From assembly GCA_902515985.1 (NCBI GenBank), contig CABXWY010000001.1:101477-165476 (forward strand): a DNA stretch of 64,000 bases. The letters run 5' to 3'. Shown here piece after piece: positions 39,062 to 49,731 of the stretch (within the stretch, counting starts at the first letter, position 1; each line of letters starts with the position of its first letter). The notes beneath the pieces are model-generated. The model did no database searches. It saw only the letters and a program-made list of their open reading frames with translations, and was not told the DNA's origin. The position numbers were made by a program, and so were the translations under genes. The DNA is from an uncultured Pelagibacteraceae bacterium (GTDB lineage: Bacteria > Pseudomonadota > Alphaproteobacteria > Pelagibacterales > Pelagibacteraceae).

Positions 39062-41623
39062 ATGAATCTAGTTATTGTTGAAAGTCCCGCAAAAGCAAAA
39101 ACAATAAATAAATATTTAGGAGATAATTATACAGTTTTAGCAAGTTACGGCCATATCAGGGATTTACCATCTAAAAATGGTTCTGTTGATCCTGAAAATA
39201 AATTTAAAATGATATGGGAAGTTGATAGTTTTTCCAAAAAATATTTAAAAGAAATTACTGATGTTGCAAAAGAATCTGACAAAATAATTCTTGCAACTGA
39301 TCCTGATCGTGAGGGTGAAGCTATTGCATGGCACGTAAAAGAATTTTTAGATGAAAAAAAACTATTAAAAGATAAAAAAATAGAAAGAGTAGTATTTAAT
39401 GAGATAACAAAAAACGCTGTCACTAAGGGGATTGAGAATCCTAGGAAAATTGAGTATCAACTAGTTGATGCATATATGGCGAGAAGAGCCTTAGACTATC
39501 TTGTGGGGTTCAATATTTCACCCATACTATGGACAAAACTTCCTGGTTCAAAATCAGCCGGTAGAGTTCAATCAGTTGCTCTTAAGTTACTAACAGAAAG
39601 AGAGCATGAGATAGAAATATTCAAGCCTGTTGAGTTTTGGACATTAAATATAAATTTTACTACAAAAGATAATTCAAAAATTAATTCAACAATATTGCAA
39701 TTAGATGGAGATAAAATTGAAAAATTTAGTTTTAAGAATAAGGAAGATATTAATTTAGCAATCGAAAAAATTAAAAGTAAAAAATATCAAATTACTGATA
39801 TTACATCTAAAGTTTTTACTAGAAATCCTGTTGGACCATTTACAACATCTACTTTACAACAAACTGCATCTAGTAAATTAGGTTTCGGTGCTTCAAGAAC
39901 TATGCAAATTGCACAAAGATTATATCAAGGTATAGATATTGATGGGGATACAAAAGGTTTGATAACCTATATGAGAACAGACGGAACTAATATATCAAAA
40001 GAAGCTGTAAATGAATTTAGATCTTATATAGATGATAATTTTGGCAAAGATTATTTACCTGAACAGCCACTAAATTATTCTGGCAAGAAAGCTAAAAATG
40101 CTCAAGAGGCACATGAAGCAATAAGGCCAACCAATATTGAAAATTCACCCGAAAAAATGAAAAAATATTTAAGCTCTGATCAAAATAAACTTTACAACTT
40201 AATTTGGTCGAGAGCTTTGTCATCTCAAATGGAGTCTGCAAAGTTTGATAGAAAAACTATAAGTATACAGTCAGATGATTCCAAAAATCTTTTAAGATCA
40301 AGTGGATCTGTTATTAAGTTTGATGGGTTTTTAAAACTTTACAAGATTGATGAAGATCAAAATGATGAAAAAATACTTCCAGATGTAAATAAAGGTCCAA
40401 TAAATATCGAAAATTTCATTGATGAGCAGCATTTTACGCAGCCTCCACCAAGATACTCAGAGGCTAGTTTAGTTAAAAAGCTTGAAGAATTAGGCATTGG
40501 TAGGCCATCGACGTATGCAAGTATAATTTCAGTAATAGCTAATAGAGGCTATGCAGATATTGTAAATAAAAGATTTTTTCCTACAGATAGAGGTAAATTA
40601 ATATCAGCATTCTTAGAAAAACTTTTCACTAAATATGTTGATTATGGCTTTACTGCTAAACTTGAAGATCAACTTGACGACATTACATCTGGCAAAGAGG
40701 ACTGGATAAAAGTGCTGGAACAATTTTGGGCAGATTTTAATAAAAATGTAACATCGGTTAAAGAAAAGAGAACCAGAGAAGTATTAGATTTGCTAAATGA
40801 AAGTTTAGGAAGTCTTATTTTTGAGATCAACGAAGAAGGGAAAGTAGATCGAAAATGTAAATTATGTGCCGACGGTATCTTAAGTCTTAAAAATAGTTTT
40901 AGAGGTGGTGCATTTATAGGTTGCTCTAACTATCCTGAATGTAAATTTACAAGACCTCTTTCAAAGGCAAAAGCAGCAGAACAATTAAACTTGGCAGAGC
41001 CAAAATTAATTGGAAAACATGAAAATGGGAAAGAGATATATTTAAAAAATGGAAGGTTTGGTCCGTATCTACAATATGAAATTGACAAAAATGAAATCGA
41101 TGAAAAACCTAAAAAAAAGAAAAAACTTAAAAAACAAAAAGACGATAGCTATAAAAATGTATCTATACCGAAAGGTATAGATATTGAAACAATAGATATA
41201 GATAAAGCAAAATATTTATGCTCTCTACCAAAAAACCTTGGCATGAACCCAGAAAACCAAAAAGAAATTTTATTAAATTCAGGAAGATTTGGTCCATACC
41301 TAAAATGTGAAAACAAATCTGCAAGACTAGAAAATGTTGAAGATATTTTCACCATAGGGTTAAATAGAGCTATAACTTTAATAGCTGAAGCAAAACCGGG
41401 AAGAATATCATCATCACTTATTAAAGATTTAGGCGAACATCCAGAAGATAAAAAGCCAGTAAGAATAATGAAAGGTCAGTATGGACCATATATTAAATAT
41501 AAATCATTAAATGCAACAATACCTGAAGAAAAAGATCCTACAGAACTTACTATGGAAGAAGCTTTAATTTTAATTGAGAAAAGAAGAGAATACGATAGAA
41601 ATAAAAAAAAGAAAAAAAGATGA
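39062..41623 (+). CDS. topA: DNA topoisomerase I
   Basis: NLVIVESPAKAKTINKYLG; ILATDPDREGEAIAWH; ITYMRTDGTNIS; C4 zinc finger CKLC...C...C; C-terminal GRFGPYL repeats. Confidence 0.98.
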   Translation: MNLVIVESPAKAKTINKYLGDNYTVLASYGHIRDLPSKNGSVDPENKFKMIWEVDSFSKKYLKEITDVAKESDKIILATDPDREGEAIAWHVKEFLDEKKLLKDKKIERVVFNEITKNAVTKGIENPRKIEYQLVDAYMARRALDYLVGFNISPILWTKLPGSKSAGRVQSVALKLLTEREHEIEIFKPVEFWTLNINFTTKDNSKINSTILQLDGDKIEKFSFKNKEDINLAIEKIKSKKYQITDITSKVFTRNPVGPFTTSTLQQTASSKLGFGASRTMQIAQRLYQGIDIDGDTKGLITYMRTDGTNISKEAVNEFRSYIDDNFGKDYLPEQPLNYSGKKAKNAQEAHEAIRPTNIENSPEKMKKYLSSDQNKLYNLIWSRALSSQMESAKFDRKTISIQSDDSKNLLRSSGSVIKFDGFLKLYKIDEDQNDEKILPDVNKGPINIENFIDEQHFTQPPPRYSEASLVKKLEELGIGRPSTYASIISVIANRGYADIVNKRFFPTDRGKLISAFLEKLFTKYVDYGFTAKLEDQLDDITSGKEDWIKVLEQFWADFNKNVTSVKEKRTREVLDLLNESLGSLIFEINEEGKVDRKCKLCADGILSLKNSFRGGAFIGCSNYPECKFTRPLSKAKAAEQLNLAEPKLIGKHENGKEIYLKNGRFGPYLQYEIDKNEIDEKPKKKKKLKKQKDDSYKNVSIPKGIDIETIDIDKAKYLCSLPKNLGMNPENQKEILLNSGRFGPYLKCENKSARLENVEDIFTIGLNRAITLIAEAKPGRISSSLIKDLGEHPEDKKPVRIMKGQYGPYIKYKSLNATIPEEKDPTELTMEEALILIEKRREYDRNKKKKKR

Positions 41624-41868
41624 AAAAAATTTTACTTATTATTGTTTTTTTAATTTTTTCAAATCATTTATTTTCTGAAGAAATTGATTGTAGTAAATTG
41701 GATAAATTATCTTCAGATTATGCAAAATGTATAGCTAAAAAATCTAAAGAACAAGGAAAATTGATAAAAGATAAAATTGACAAAAATTTAGAAAAATCCG
41801 GGATAAAAGAAAAATATAAAAAATTTGATAGCAAAAAAACTTTAAAAGACTTATTTAAAAAAGAATGA
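41620..41868 (+). CDS. Small predicted secreted/periplasmic Lys-rich protein of unknown function
   Basis: MKKILLIIVFLIFSNHLFSEE signal peptide, then DCSKLDKLSSDYAKCIAKKSKEQGK...; translationally coupled to topA and ridA by ATGA overlaps. Confidence 0.75.
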   Translation: MKKILLIIVFLIFSNHLFSEEIDCSKLDKLSSDYAKCIAKKSKEQGKLIKDKIDKNLEKSGIKEKYKKFDSKKTLKDLFKKE

Positions 41869-42326
41869 ATTTTGAAGAAAATATAAAGAATAATAACTTT
41901 ACTCTGCCAAATGCAGCTGACCCGGTTGGTTCATATGTGGCAACCAAAATTGTAGGAAAGTTACTTTATATATCTGGACAAATTTCAATAAATGCTGAAG
42001 GTAAACTCATAAAAGGTAAAATTGGAAAAGACTTATCATTAGATGAAGGTTATCAAGCTGCTATTAGATGTGCATTAAGTATAGTTGCACAGTCAAAAAA
42101 AGCTACCAACGGAGATCTTTCAAAAATCAAGACATGTATAAAATTAACTGGTTTCGTAAATTCAACCGACACTTTTACAGACCAGCCTAAAGTAATTAAT
42201 GGTGCATCTGACACGATATCAAAGATATTTGGGGATGCAGGAATCCATACAAGAGCTGCTGTGAGCGTAAATAGTTTACCCTTAGGTGTAGCGGTTGAGG
42301 TCGATGCTATATTTGAACTGAATTAA
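41865..42326 (+). CDS. RidA/YjgF-family protein
   Basis: FTLPNAADPVGSYVATKIVGKLLYISGQISINAEGKLIKGKIGKDLSLDEGYQAAIRCALSI. Confidence 0.92.
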   Translation: MNFEENIKNNNFTLPNAADPVGSYVATKIVGKLLYISGQISINAEGKLIKGKIGKDLSLDEGYQAAIRCALSIVAQSKKATNGDLSKIKTCIKLTGFVNSTDTFTDQPKVINGASDTISKIFGDAGIHTRAAVSVNSLPLGVAVEVDAIFELN

Positions 42327-42331
42327 ATTAT

Positions 42332-43630
42332 TTATCTACCTAATCCAAAATATTTTAAACCTTGTTGTTTCATTTTTAAAGGTGAATAAATATTACGCAT
42401 ATCAAAAATAATAGTTTTTTTATTTTTTATTAAACTTCGAAAATTAATTGATTTAAATTCATTCCATTCAGTATGAATTATTATCAAGTCAGCTTTATCT
42501 ACAGCGCTTTTAATATTTTTACTAAATAAAACATTTTTATATTTTACAAAATCCTTCTTTACTCCGGTAGGATCAAAATATTTAATTATTGCACCTTTCT
42601 TATTTAAGTAAGGTATCATAGTCAAACTAGATGAATCTCTCATATCATCTGTATTTGCTTTGAAAGTAACACCAAGAAAGCAAATTATTTTATTTTTAAT
42701 TTTATTTTTTAGAAAAAAATGGACTCTATTTAGTAACAATTTAGATCTATTTTCATTTGATTTTATAACAGCTTTAACTACAGAAAGATCAGTTTTAAAT
42801 TTATCAGAGGTTGTAATTATTGCTTTTGTATCTTTAGGAAAGCAAGATCCTCCATATGCAGGTCCTGCTCTAAGAAATCGACTCCCGATCCTTTTATCTA
42901 AACCCATACCAATTGAAATATCTTCAACATTTACACTTAGTTTTTCACATAGATTAGCTATTTCATTAATGAAAGTGATTTTTGTGGCTAGAAATGCATT
43001 AGATGCATATTTAACCAATTCAGACGCTCTCCTGGATACATGTATATATTGAGAGCCTTTAGAAATTAGTGGTGCATAAAGACTTTTTAATATTTTATTA
43101 GATTTGACATCATTGGTACCAACTACAATTCGATCGGGATATATAAAATCTCTTATCGCCTCACCCTCTCTTAAAAATTCTGGGTTTGATACTACAGAAA
43201 ATTTAGCTTTATTATTTTTTTTTGAAATAATTTTTTCTATCTCATCACCGGTGGTAATTGGGACTGTGGATTTAGTTGTTATAATTTTATATTTGTTTAT
43301 ATATTTTGATATTTCTTTGGTAACGTTAAACACTTGACTTAAATCAGCTGCGCTTCCACCTTTTTTTGTAGGAGTTCCAACACATATAAAAATAATATCT
43401 GACTTTAAAATTGATTCTTTTAAATTTGTTGAAAAATTAAGCCTTTTGTTTTTATAATTTTTAATTACTAATTCTTCTAAACCAGGTTCATAAATTGGTA
43501 TAATACCTTTTTTTAAATTTTCAATTTTCTTTTTATCAATATCAACACATGTAACATTATTTCCTAAATCGGAAAAACAAACGCCACTAACTAAACCAAC
43601 ATAACCTGTTCCAATCATACATAATTTCAT
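42332..43630 (-). CDS. ugd: UDP-glucose 6-dehydrogenase
   Basis: MIGTGYVGLVSGVCFSDLGNNVTCVDIDKKKI; GPAYGGSCFPKDTKAI; GVTFKANTDDMRDSSS. Confidence 0.97.
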   Translation of the reverse strand: MKLCMIGTGYVGLVSGVCFSDLGNNVTCVDIDKKKIENLKKGIIPIYEPGLEELVIKNYKNKRLNFSTNLKESILKSDIIFICVGTPTKKGGSAADLSQVFNVTKEISKYINKYKIITTKSTVPITTGDEIEKIISKKNNKAKFSVVSNPEFLREGEAIRDFIYPDRIVVGTNDVKSNKILKSLYAPLISKGSQYIHVSRRASELVKYASNAFLATKITFINEIANLCEKLSVNVEDISIGMGLDKRIGSRFLRAGPAYGGSCFPKDTKAIITTSDKFKTDLSVVKAVIKSNENRSKLLLNRVHFFLKNKIKNKIICFLGVTFKANTDDMRDSSSLTMIPYLNKKGAIIKYFDPTGVKKDFVKYKNVLFSKNIKSAVDKADLIIIHTEWNEFKSINFRSLIKNKKTIIFDMRNIYSPLKMKQQGLKYFGLGR

Positions 43631-44442
43631 ACCTTAGAAATCTCCAAAGATGACTTTATATAACCATGCATAGTACCACAATCCAAGTACTTACCATCAA
43701 AACTATGACCAATGAATTTATAATTCAAATTAATTAGTTTTCTTATTGCGTCTGTAATATGAATTTCACCACCTTTACCTTTTTTTTGATATTTTAGTAT
43801 ATCAAATATTTTTCTTGGTAGTATATATCTTCCGATAACTGCATTATTTGATGGTGCGCTTTTGATGCTTGGCTTTTCTACAACATCCTTTATATAAAAG
43901 TTCTTTTTATCCAAATTAGTTTCTTTCGAATAAATACCCCAACGTTTGACTGTTTTTTTATCAACTTTCATACTTGCCATCACAGAGCATTTTCTTTTAT
44001 TGTGTATTGAAATCATACTTTTTGAACAATTTTTTTTTATAATTAAATCATCGGGTAAAAGCATTAAAAAAAAATTATCTTTAATCATATTTTTTGTTTT
44101 ATATACAGCATCTCCAGTGCCAAGTGGTTTATTTTGATAAACAAATTTAATCATTTTTTTATATTTTAGAATTTTTTTATATTCACCAATAATCCTCTTA
44201 TCCTTTTTTTTTTTTATAATTTTTTTGAAAAATAAATCGTTATAAAAATATTTTTTTATAATTTTCTTTTTACTTGATATAATAAAAATGACTTCCTTTA
44301 TACCTGCATCAATACACTCGTCTAAAATATATTCGACTCCTGCTTTACCGTTAATAGGAAGAAGTTCTTTTGCAAAAACGCTTGTTAGTGGCAAAAGTCT
44401 TGTACCTAGACCTGCTAATGGTATTATAGCTTGTTTAATCAT
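43627..44442 (-). CDS. galU: UTP-glucose-1-phosphate uridylyltransferase
   Basis: KQAIIPLAGLGTRLLPLTSVFAKELLPINGKAGVEYILDECIDAGI; NKPLGTGDAVY. Confidence 0.96.
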   Translation of the reverse strand: MIKQAIIPLAGLGTRLLPLTSVFAKELLPINGKAGVEYILDECIDAGIKEVIFIISSKKKIIKKYFYNDLFFKKIIKKKKDKRIIGEYKKILKYKKMIKFVYQNKPLGTGDAVYKTKNMIKDNFFLMLLPDDLIIKKNCSKSMISIHNKRKCSVMASMKVDKKTVKRWGIYSKETNLDKKNFYIKDVVEKPSIKSAPSNNAVIGRYILPRKIFDILKYQKKGKGGEIHITDAIRKLINLNYKFIGHSFDGKYLDCGTMHGYIKSSLEISKV

Positions 44443-44473
44443 TAAATTCTGTAATATTAAATAGCTATCATAA

Positions 44474-45280
44474 ATGATTATTTTTAAAAGTATAAATAAA
44501 TTAAAAGAAAAAGTTAATTTTAAAGCAAATATTGGTTTTGTTCCAACAATGGGTGCCCTTCATAAAGGGCATATTTCTCTGGTAAAATCTTCAAAACTTA
44601 AATGTGATAAAACAATTGTTAGTATTTTTGTTAATCCATCGCAGTTTAACAAAAATAATGATTATAAAAAATACCCTCGCAAAATTTTAAGCGATATTAA
44701 AATCTTAAGAAAATTGAAAGTTGATTACGTTTTAATTCCTGAAGTTGATGATGTTTATAAAAACAAAAAACAAACGAAAATTAGACTTAAGAAGAGGGAT
44801 AAAGTACTATGTTCTAAACACAGGCCTGGACATTTTGAAGGTGTTTTAGGTGTTATATCTATATTTTTTAAAAATATTAAAGCAAAATATATTTTTTTAG
44901 GAGAAAAAGACTTTCAACAAATATATATTATTAAAAAGTATTTAGGAAAAAAATTTAAAACAAAAATTATTAGTTGTAAAACAATAAGATATAAAAGCTT
45001 TGCATACTCTTCGAGAAATCAATTGTTATCAAAAAAAGATATTTATAAAGGTATTTCTATTTCTAAAATTCTTAAGAAATTTTATAATCAATCTAAAAAG
45101 GACTTTTCAAAAATTAAAAATTTAAATAATGTGAATAAAAAAATATCACAAATCTGTTCAAAAGTTGAATATTTAGAAATAAGAAATAAAAAAAATTTAT
45201 CTAAAAAAATAAATAGGAAAAATTTTAAAATATTTATATCTTACTATTTAAATAAAATTAGATTAATTGACAATTTTTAA
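44474..45280 (+). CDS. panC: Pantothenate synthetase
   Basis: IGFVPTMGALHKGHISLVKSSK; VSIFVNPSQFNKNNDYKKYPR; FLGEKDFQQ. Confidence 0.93.
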   Translation: MIIFKSINKLKEKVNFKANIGFVPTMGALHKGHISLVKSSKLKCDKTIVSIFVNPSQFNKNNDYKKYPRKILSDIKILRKLKVDYVLIPEVDDVYKNKKQTKIRLKKRDKVLCSKHRPGHFEGVLGVISIFFKNIKAKYIFLGEKDFQQIYIIKKYLGKKFKTKIISCKTIRYKSFAYSSRNQLLSKKDIYKGISISKILKKFYNQSKKDFSKIKNLNNVNKKISQICSKVEYLEIRNKKNLSKKINRKNFKIFISYYLNKIRLIDNF

Positions 45281-46656
45281 TTATAAAAAAAGAAAGCTCC
45301 AATTCCTAAAAAAGATAAGAATCCAATTACATCAGTTATAGTTGTTACAAACACACTTGAAGCAATAGCTGGATCAATATTAAGTTTTTTTAGTGTTATT
45401 GGTACCAGTATTCCAAATAAGCCTGCTACTATCATATTTAATATCATAGATATAGAAATTATTAGTGAGAGCGTGATATCTTTAAACCAAATATGAACAA
45501 CAATTGCACTAATTATAGCAAATATAAAACCGTTTAAAATTCCAATTGAAAATTCTTTTACTACATTTTGACTAAAATTATTTTTTGTTAATTCATTTGT
45601 TGCAATACTTCTAATGGTTACAGCTAAAGTTTGCATGCCCGCGTTACCACCCATGGATGCTACGATTGGCATTAATACTGCAAGGGCAACAACTTTTTCT
45701 ATATCATCTTGGAAAAAACCTATAACAATAGATGCAATAACTGCTGTAAAAAGATTTAACAACAACCAATTAAATCTTCGTTTAGTTTTTTTTAGTATTC
45801 CATCTGTAATTTCTTCGTCACCTACTCCAGCTAATCTGAGCGCATCTTCTTCTGCCTCTTCCTTTAAGACTGTTAATACATCATCACTTGTAATCATTCC
45901 AACCAACTTATTACTCTTGTCAACTACACAAGCTGAATTTAGGTTGTAATTCTCAAATAAATGTCCAACCTCTTCCCTGTCCATATCAACTGGTATTAAT
46001 AATTGTGACTCATTCATTATAGAAATCATTTTTGCTTCTCTTGCTGTTCTTAATACCTTTGAGGAAGGTACAGTACCAATAGGTTTAAATTCACTATCTA
46101 CAATAAAAATTTCTAAAAACTCTTCGGGTAAGTCTTTATTTTCTCTTAAGTAATCAATAGTTTGTCCAACTGACCAGTTGCTTGGTATTGCTGTAAATTC
46201 TCTTTGCATTATTCTAGCGGCTGTGTCCTCTGGATAGCTTAAACTCTCAAGTAGTACAAACCGATCTTTTGGAGGTAAAGATCCTAATATTTCATTTTTG
46301 TTTTTCTCCTCTAAATTTTCTAAGATTTTTATTGAGTCATCTGACTCTAAATTTTTAAGGATATCTACGATCGAATCTTTAGAAATATATTTAATTATTT
46401 CAGTTTGAATTGATTCATTTAATTCTACAAATACTTGTGGGTCCAAATTAAAATTATTTAGTTTTATTAAATTCTCTCTATCTGACTCATTTAAGTGCTC
46501 AATTATGTCTGCTGCGTCGGAAGGATGCATTTCTTTGAATGAATTTGTAATAAAAGTAGCATCATTATTTGCAATTTTGTCAGTTACAACTTTGATGTAT
46601 TCTTTATTAAACTCAAAATTAACTTTTTTATCTTTTATTTTTTTTACTAAAGTCAT
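45277..46656 (-). CDS. mgtE: Magnesium transporter MgtE
   Basis: MgtE N domain, CBS pair (FTAIPSNWSVGQTIDYLRE..; MVGMITSDDVLTVLKEEAEED), TM domain VLMPIVASMGGNAGMQTLAVTIRSIA. Confidence 0.96.
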   Translation of the reverse strand: MTLVKKIKDKKVNFEFNKEYIKVVTDKIANNDATFITNSFKEMHPSDAADIIEHLNESDRENLIKLNNFNLDPQVFVELNESIQTEIIKYISKDSIVDILKNLESDDSIKILENLEEKNKNEILGSLPPKDRFVLLESLSYPEDTAARIMQREFTAIPSNWSVGQTIDYLRENKDLPEEFLEIFIVDSEFKPIGTVPSSKVLRTAREAKMISIMNESQLLIPVDMDREEVGHLFENYNLNSACVVDKSNKLVGMITSDDVLTVLKEEAEEDALRLAGVGDEEITDGILKKTKRRFNWLLLNLFTAVIASIVIGFFQDDIEKVVALAVLMPIVASMGGNAGMQTLAVTIRSIATNELTKNNFSQNVVKEFSIGILNGFIFAIISAIVVHIWFKDITLSLIISISMILNMIVAGLFGILVPITLKKLNIDPAIASSVFVTTITDVIGFLSFLGIGAFFFYN

Positions 46657-46717
46657 AAAATTCTTTAATTAAATTATATGCTTTAATAATGCATAATTTA
46701 TATAATACAAATATTTA

Positions 46718-47338
46718 ATGACTATTGAGATCAAAATATCAAGAAAACCTATAAAATATGATAGAGCTATTGATTATCTCGAAAAAAAGGTAATTTCATT
46801 AAATTCAAAAAAAGGGAATCAACTATTATGGATTTTAAATCATCCAGATACTTATACTGCTGGCATATCTGCGAAAAAGGAAGAAATATTAGATAAAAAT
46901 ATAAAAATCATAAGTACAAATCGTGGTGGCAAAGTAACCTGGCATGGGCCAGGCCAGAAAATTTACTATTTTGTTATTGATTTATCAAAAAAAAACAAAG
47001 ATATAAGAAAATTTATAAAAATGATCGAAAAAACAATTATACAAACTTTGAAGGAATTTAATATTAGATCTTTCGCAGACAGAAAAAATGTTGGCATTTG
47101 GATAAAAAAAGGTTCAAAAATAAAAAAAATTTCTGCAATTGGTATAAAAGTAAAAAAATGGATTGCCTATCATGGCTTTTCAATAAATATGAATAATGAT
47201 CTAAAAAGATATGATAAAATAATTCCATGTGGAATAAGAAATAGAGGTGTAACTAACCTTATGGAATTAAAAAATCAAGATTATAAGAACTTTGATAAAA
47301 TTATAATCAAAAATTTCTTAAACAATTTAAAAAGCTAA
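46718..47338 (+). CDS. lipB: Lipoyl(octanoyl) transferase
   Basis: NRGGKVTWHGPGQKIYYFVIDL; KISAIGIKVKKWIAYHGFSINMNNDL; IIPCGI. Confidence 0.96.
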   Translation: MTIEIKISRKPIKYDRAIDYLEKKVISLNSKKGNQLLWILNHPDTYTAGISAKKEEILDKNIKIISTNRGGKVTWHGPGQKIYYFVIDLSKKNKDIRKFIKMIEKTIIQTLKEFNIRSFADRKNVGIWIKKGSKIKKISAIGIKVKKWIAYHGFSINMNNDLKRYDKIIPCGIRNRGVTNLMELKNQDYKNFDKIIIKNFLNNLKS

Positions 47339-48238
47339 TCTTTTAATTTTAAGGTATTTTTCGAAATATACGGGTAATGGTGCTGTATAAGTAAATTTTT
47401 GACTATTAATCATAAATTTAATTTGACTTGAGTGTAACATTAAATTTTTATTTATGCTTAAGTTTCCTTGGCTTGGTGAGTTATATTTCTTATCACCGAT
47501 TACCGGATGACCTAATAATAAAAGTTGTTTTCTTAGTTGGTGCTTACGCCCAGTGATTGGTTTCATTTCAACTAATGTACAGGAAGAATTTTTATCAATC
47601 ACGCTAAAAAAAGTTTCAGCATTTTCTGAAATTTTTTTGTTGTTGTCATAACGTATCAAAACATTTTTCATGACACCTTTCTTGCTTTTTATTGAACCAT
47701 GACATATTGCCAAATAAGTTTTATGCACCCTCCTCAATCTGAATAAGGATGTTAATAATTGAGCAGTTTTCCTATTTTTGGCAATTAAAAAAATACCAGA
47801 TGTATCTTTATCCAATCTATGGACAGAGTAGGGCTTAGTATTCTCAAATATTTTGCTATCCCTAAAAATATCAATTAAATTTTTACTTGACTTAGTCCCA
47901 CCTTGGACTGATATGCCTGAATCTTTATTAATGACAACAAAATTATCATTATTCTCTATAATTAAATCTTCATTCGATTTAATTAAATTTTTTGATGGTT
48001 TGTAAATTAATTTATTTTTAATAATAGAATTGTCAAAATTAATATTAAATAAAGTTATTTTATCACTTATTTTGACTCTTTGAGAACTTTTTACTTTTAT
48101 ATTATTTAATTTTATTTTACCATTCCTCAAGTTTTTTTCAATTAGTCCTTGGGGAACGTCTTTAATTTTTTTCTTTATAAATCTATCAATTCTCATACCT
48201 GAAAATTGCTCATCTACTGTGAAGATTTTTATCATCAA
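47327..48238 (-). CDS. RluA-family rRNA pseudouridine synthase (RluC/D-like)
   Basis: SVHRLDKDTSGIFLIAKNRKTAQLLTSLFRLRRVHKTYLAICHG; S4-like N-terminus. Confidence 0.94.
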   Translation of the reverse strand: MMIKIFTVDEQFSGMRIDRFIKKKIKDVPQGLIEKNLRNGKIKLNNIKVKSSQRVKISDKITLFNINFDNSIIKNKLIYKPSKNLIKSNEDLIIENNDNFVVINKDSGISVQGGTKSSKNLIDIFRDSKIFENTKPYSVHRLDKDTSGIFLIAKNRKTAQLLTSLFRLRRVHKTYLAICHGSIKSKKGVMKNVLIRYDNNKKISENAETFFSVIDKNSSCTLVEMKPITGRKHQLRKQLLLLGHPVIGDKKYNSPSQGNLSINKNLMLHSSQIKFMINSQKFTYTAPLPVYFEKYLKIKRLAF

Positions 48239-48253
48239 AATGATAAACTTAAT

Positions 48254-48703
48254 TTAGGCTGTAGCTACTTTCTTTTCGTCTTTTTTTGGCTTTTGTTCGC
48301 TTTTAGATGCATCATTTTTCTTTTTATCAATCTTTTTCGCCTCTACATCTCTATCTACAAACTCTATTATCGCAACTGGAGCCTTATCGCCATATCTAAA
48401 GCCAGCTTTTATAATTCTAGTATAACCACCGTTTCTTTTTTCATATCTTTTAGATAATGTTTTAACAACTTTGGTTGCTGTGGTTTTATCTTGAAGTTTT
48501 GATATTAGCATTTTTTTATTTTTTAAACTTTCTTTCTTGCCTAATGTTATAATTTTATCTGCTTCTGGTTTTAAAACTTTAGCTTTAGGCAGTGTAGTTT
48601 TAATCTGCTCATATTTGATTAGGGAATTGAGCATATTTTTAATCAAAGCTTTTCTATGTTCCGATGTTCTATTTAGTTTTTTATATCCAAATTTATGACG
48701 CAT
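48254..48703 (-). CDS. rplQ: 50S ribosomal protein L17 (charged C-terminal tail)
   Basis: [42 protein letters not shown]. Confidence 0.97.
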   Translation of the reverse strand: MRHKFGYKKLNRTSEHRKALIKNMLNSLIKYEQIKTTLPKAKVLKPEADKIITLGKKESLKNKKMLISKLQDKTTATKVVKTLSKRYEKRNGGYTRIIKAGFRYGDKAPVAIIEFVDRDVEAKKIDKKKNDASKSEQKPKKDEKKVATA

Positions 48704-49731
48704 TATATTGATTCCTCAAGTTTTTTAGACAGTTCTGCTATATTATCAGGAGGCCAATTTGGTATCTCCATACCAAGATATAACGACATACCAGTCAAAA
48801 CTTCTTTAATTTCATTTAGAGATTTTCTTCCAAAATTCGGAGTTCTTAACATTTCTCCTTCAGATTTTTGAACTAGATCACCTATATAAATAATGTTATC
48901 ATTTTTTAAACAATTCATAGATCTAACAGAAAGTTCTAATTCATCAACTTTTCTGAGTAAATTTTTATTAAACTCAGGTTCTGTAGGTTTTTCTCTCACA
49001 ATAACTTCTTGTGGTTCATCAAAATTTACGAACATTCCTAGCTGATCTTGAAATATTCGAGCAGCATAAGCAACAGCGTCTTCTGCAGAAATTGATCCAT
49101 TAGTTTCAACTTCCATAGTTAATTTATCATAATCTAAAGCCTTTCCTTCTCTTGCTGTACTCACAGAATACGAAACTCTTTTAACTGGACTGTATAATGA
49201 GTCTATTGGTATTAATCCCAAGGGAGGATCTTCAGGTTTATTCATATTTGCAGAAACATACCCTTTTCCTGTTCCTACATTCATCTCAATATGAAAATTT
49301 GTATTTTCATCTAGATTACATATAACTAAATCAGGATTTAAAATCTCAATATCTGCAACCTTTGATATATCTGATGCTTTAATTTCACCAGGTCCTTTTG
49401 CGTCTAAAATAAGTTTTTTGTTACCTTCAGAGTGGCTTTTTAATGCAAGAGATTTTATATTTAGAACTATATCCGTAACATCTTCTCTAACTCCTTTGAT
49501 AGAACTAAATTCGTGAAGAACACCATCTATTTGTATGGATGTCACTGCAGCACCTCTTATAGATGATAATAACACTCTACGCAATGAATTACCCAAAGTA
49601 AGACCGTAGCCTTTTTCCAAAGGTTCTGCTGTTATTTTTGCAAAAGTTTTGTCATCATTTAGTTTGATATCCAATTTTGGTGGTTTAATTAAAGATTTCC
49701 AATTTTTTATATTTACATCTACACTTTCCAT
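48703..49731 (-). CDS. rpoA: RNA polymerase alpha subunit
   Basis: [53 protein letters not shown]. Confidence 0.98.
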   Translation of the reverse strand: MESVDVNIKNWKSLIKPPKLDIKLNDDKTFAKITAEPLEKGYGLTLGNSLRRVLLSSIRGAAVTSIQIDGVLHEFSSIKGVREDVTDIVLNIKSLALKSHSEGNKKLILDAKGPGEIKASDISKVADIEILNPDLVICNLDENTNFHIEMNVGTGKGYVSANMNKPEDPPLGLIPIDSLYSPVKRVSYSVSTAREGKALDYDKLTMEVETNGSISAEDAVAYAARIFQDQLGMFVNFDEPQEVIVREKPTEPEFNKNLLRKVDELELSVRSMNCLKNDNIIYIGDLVQKSEGEMLRTPNFGRKSLNEIKEVLTGMSLYLGMEIPNWPPDNIAELSKKLEESI

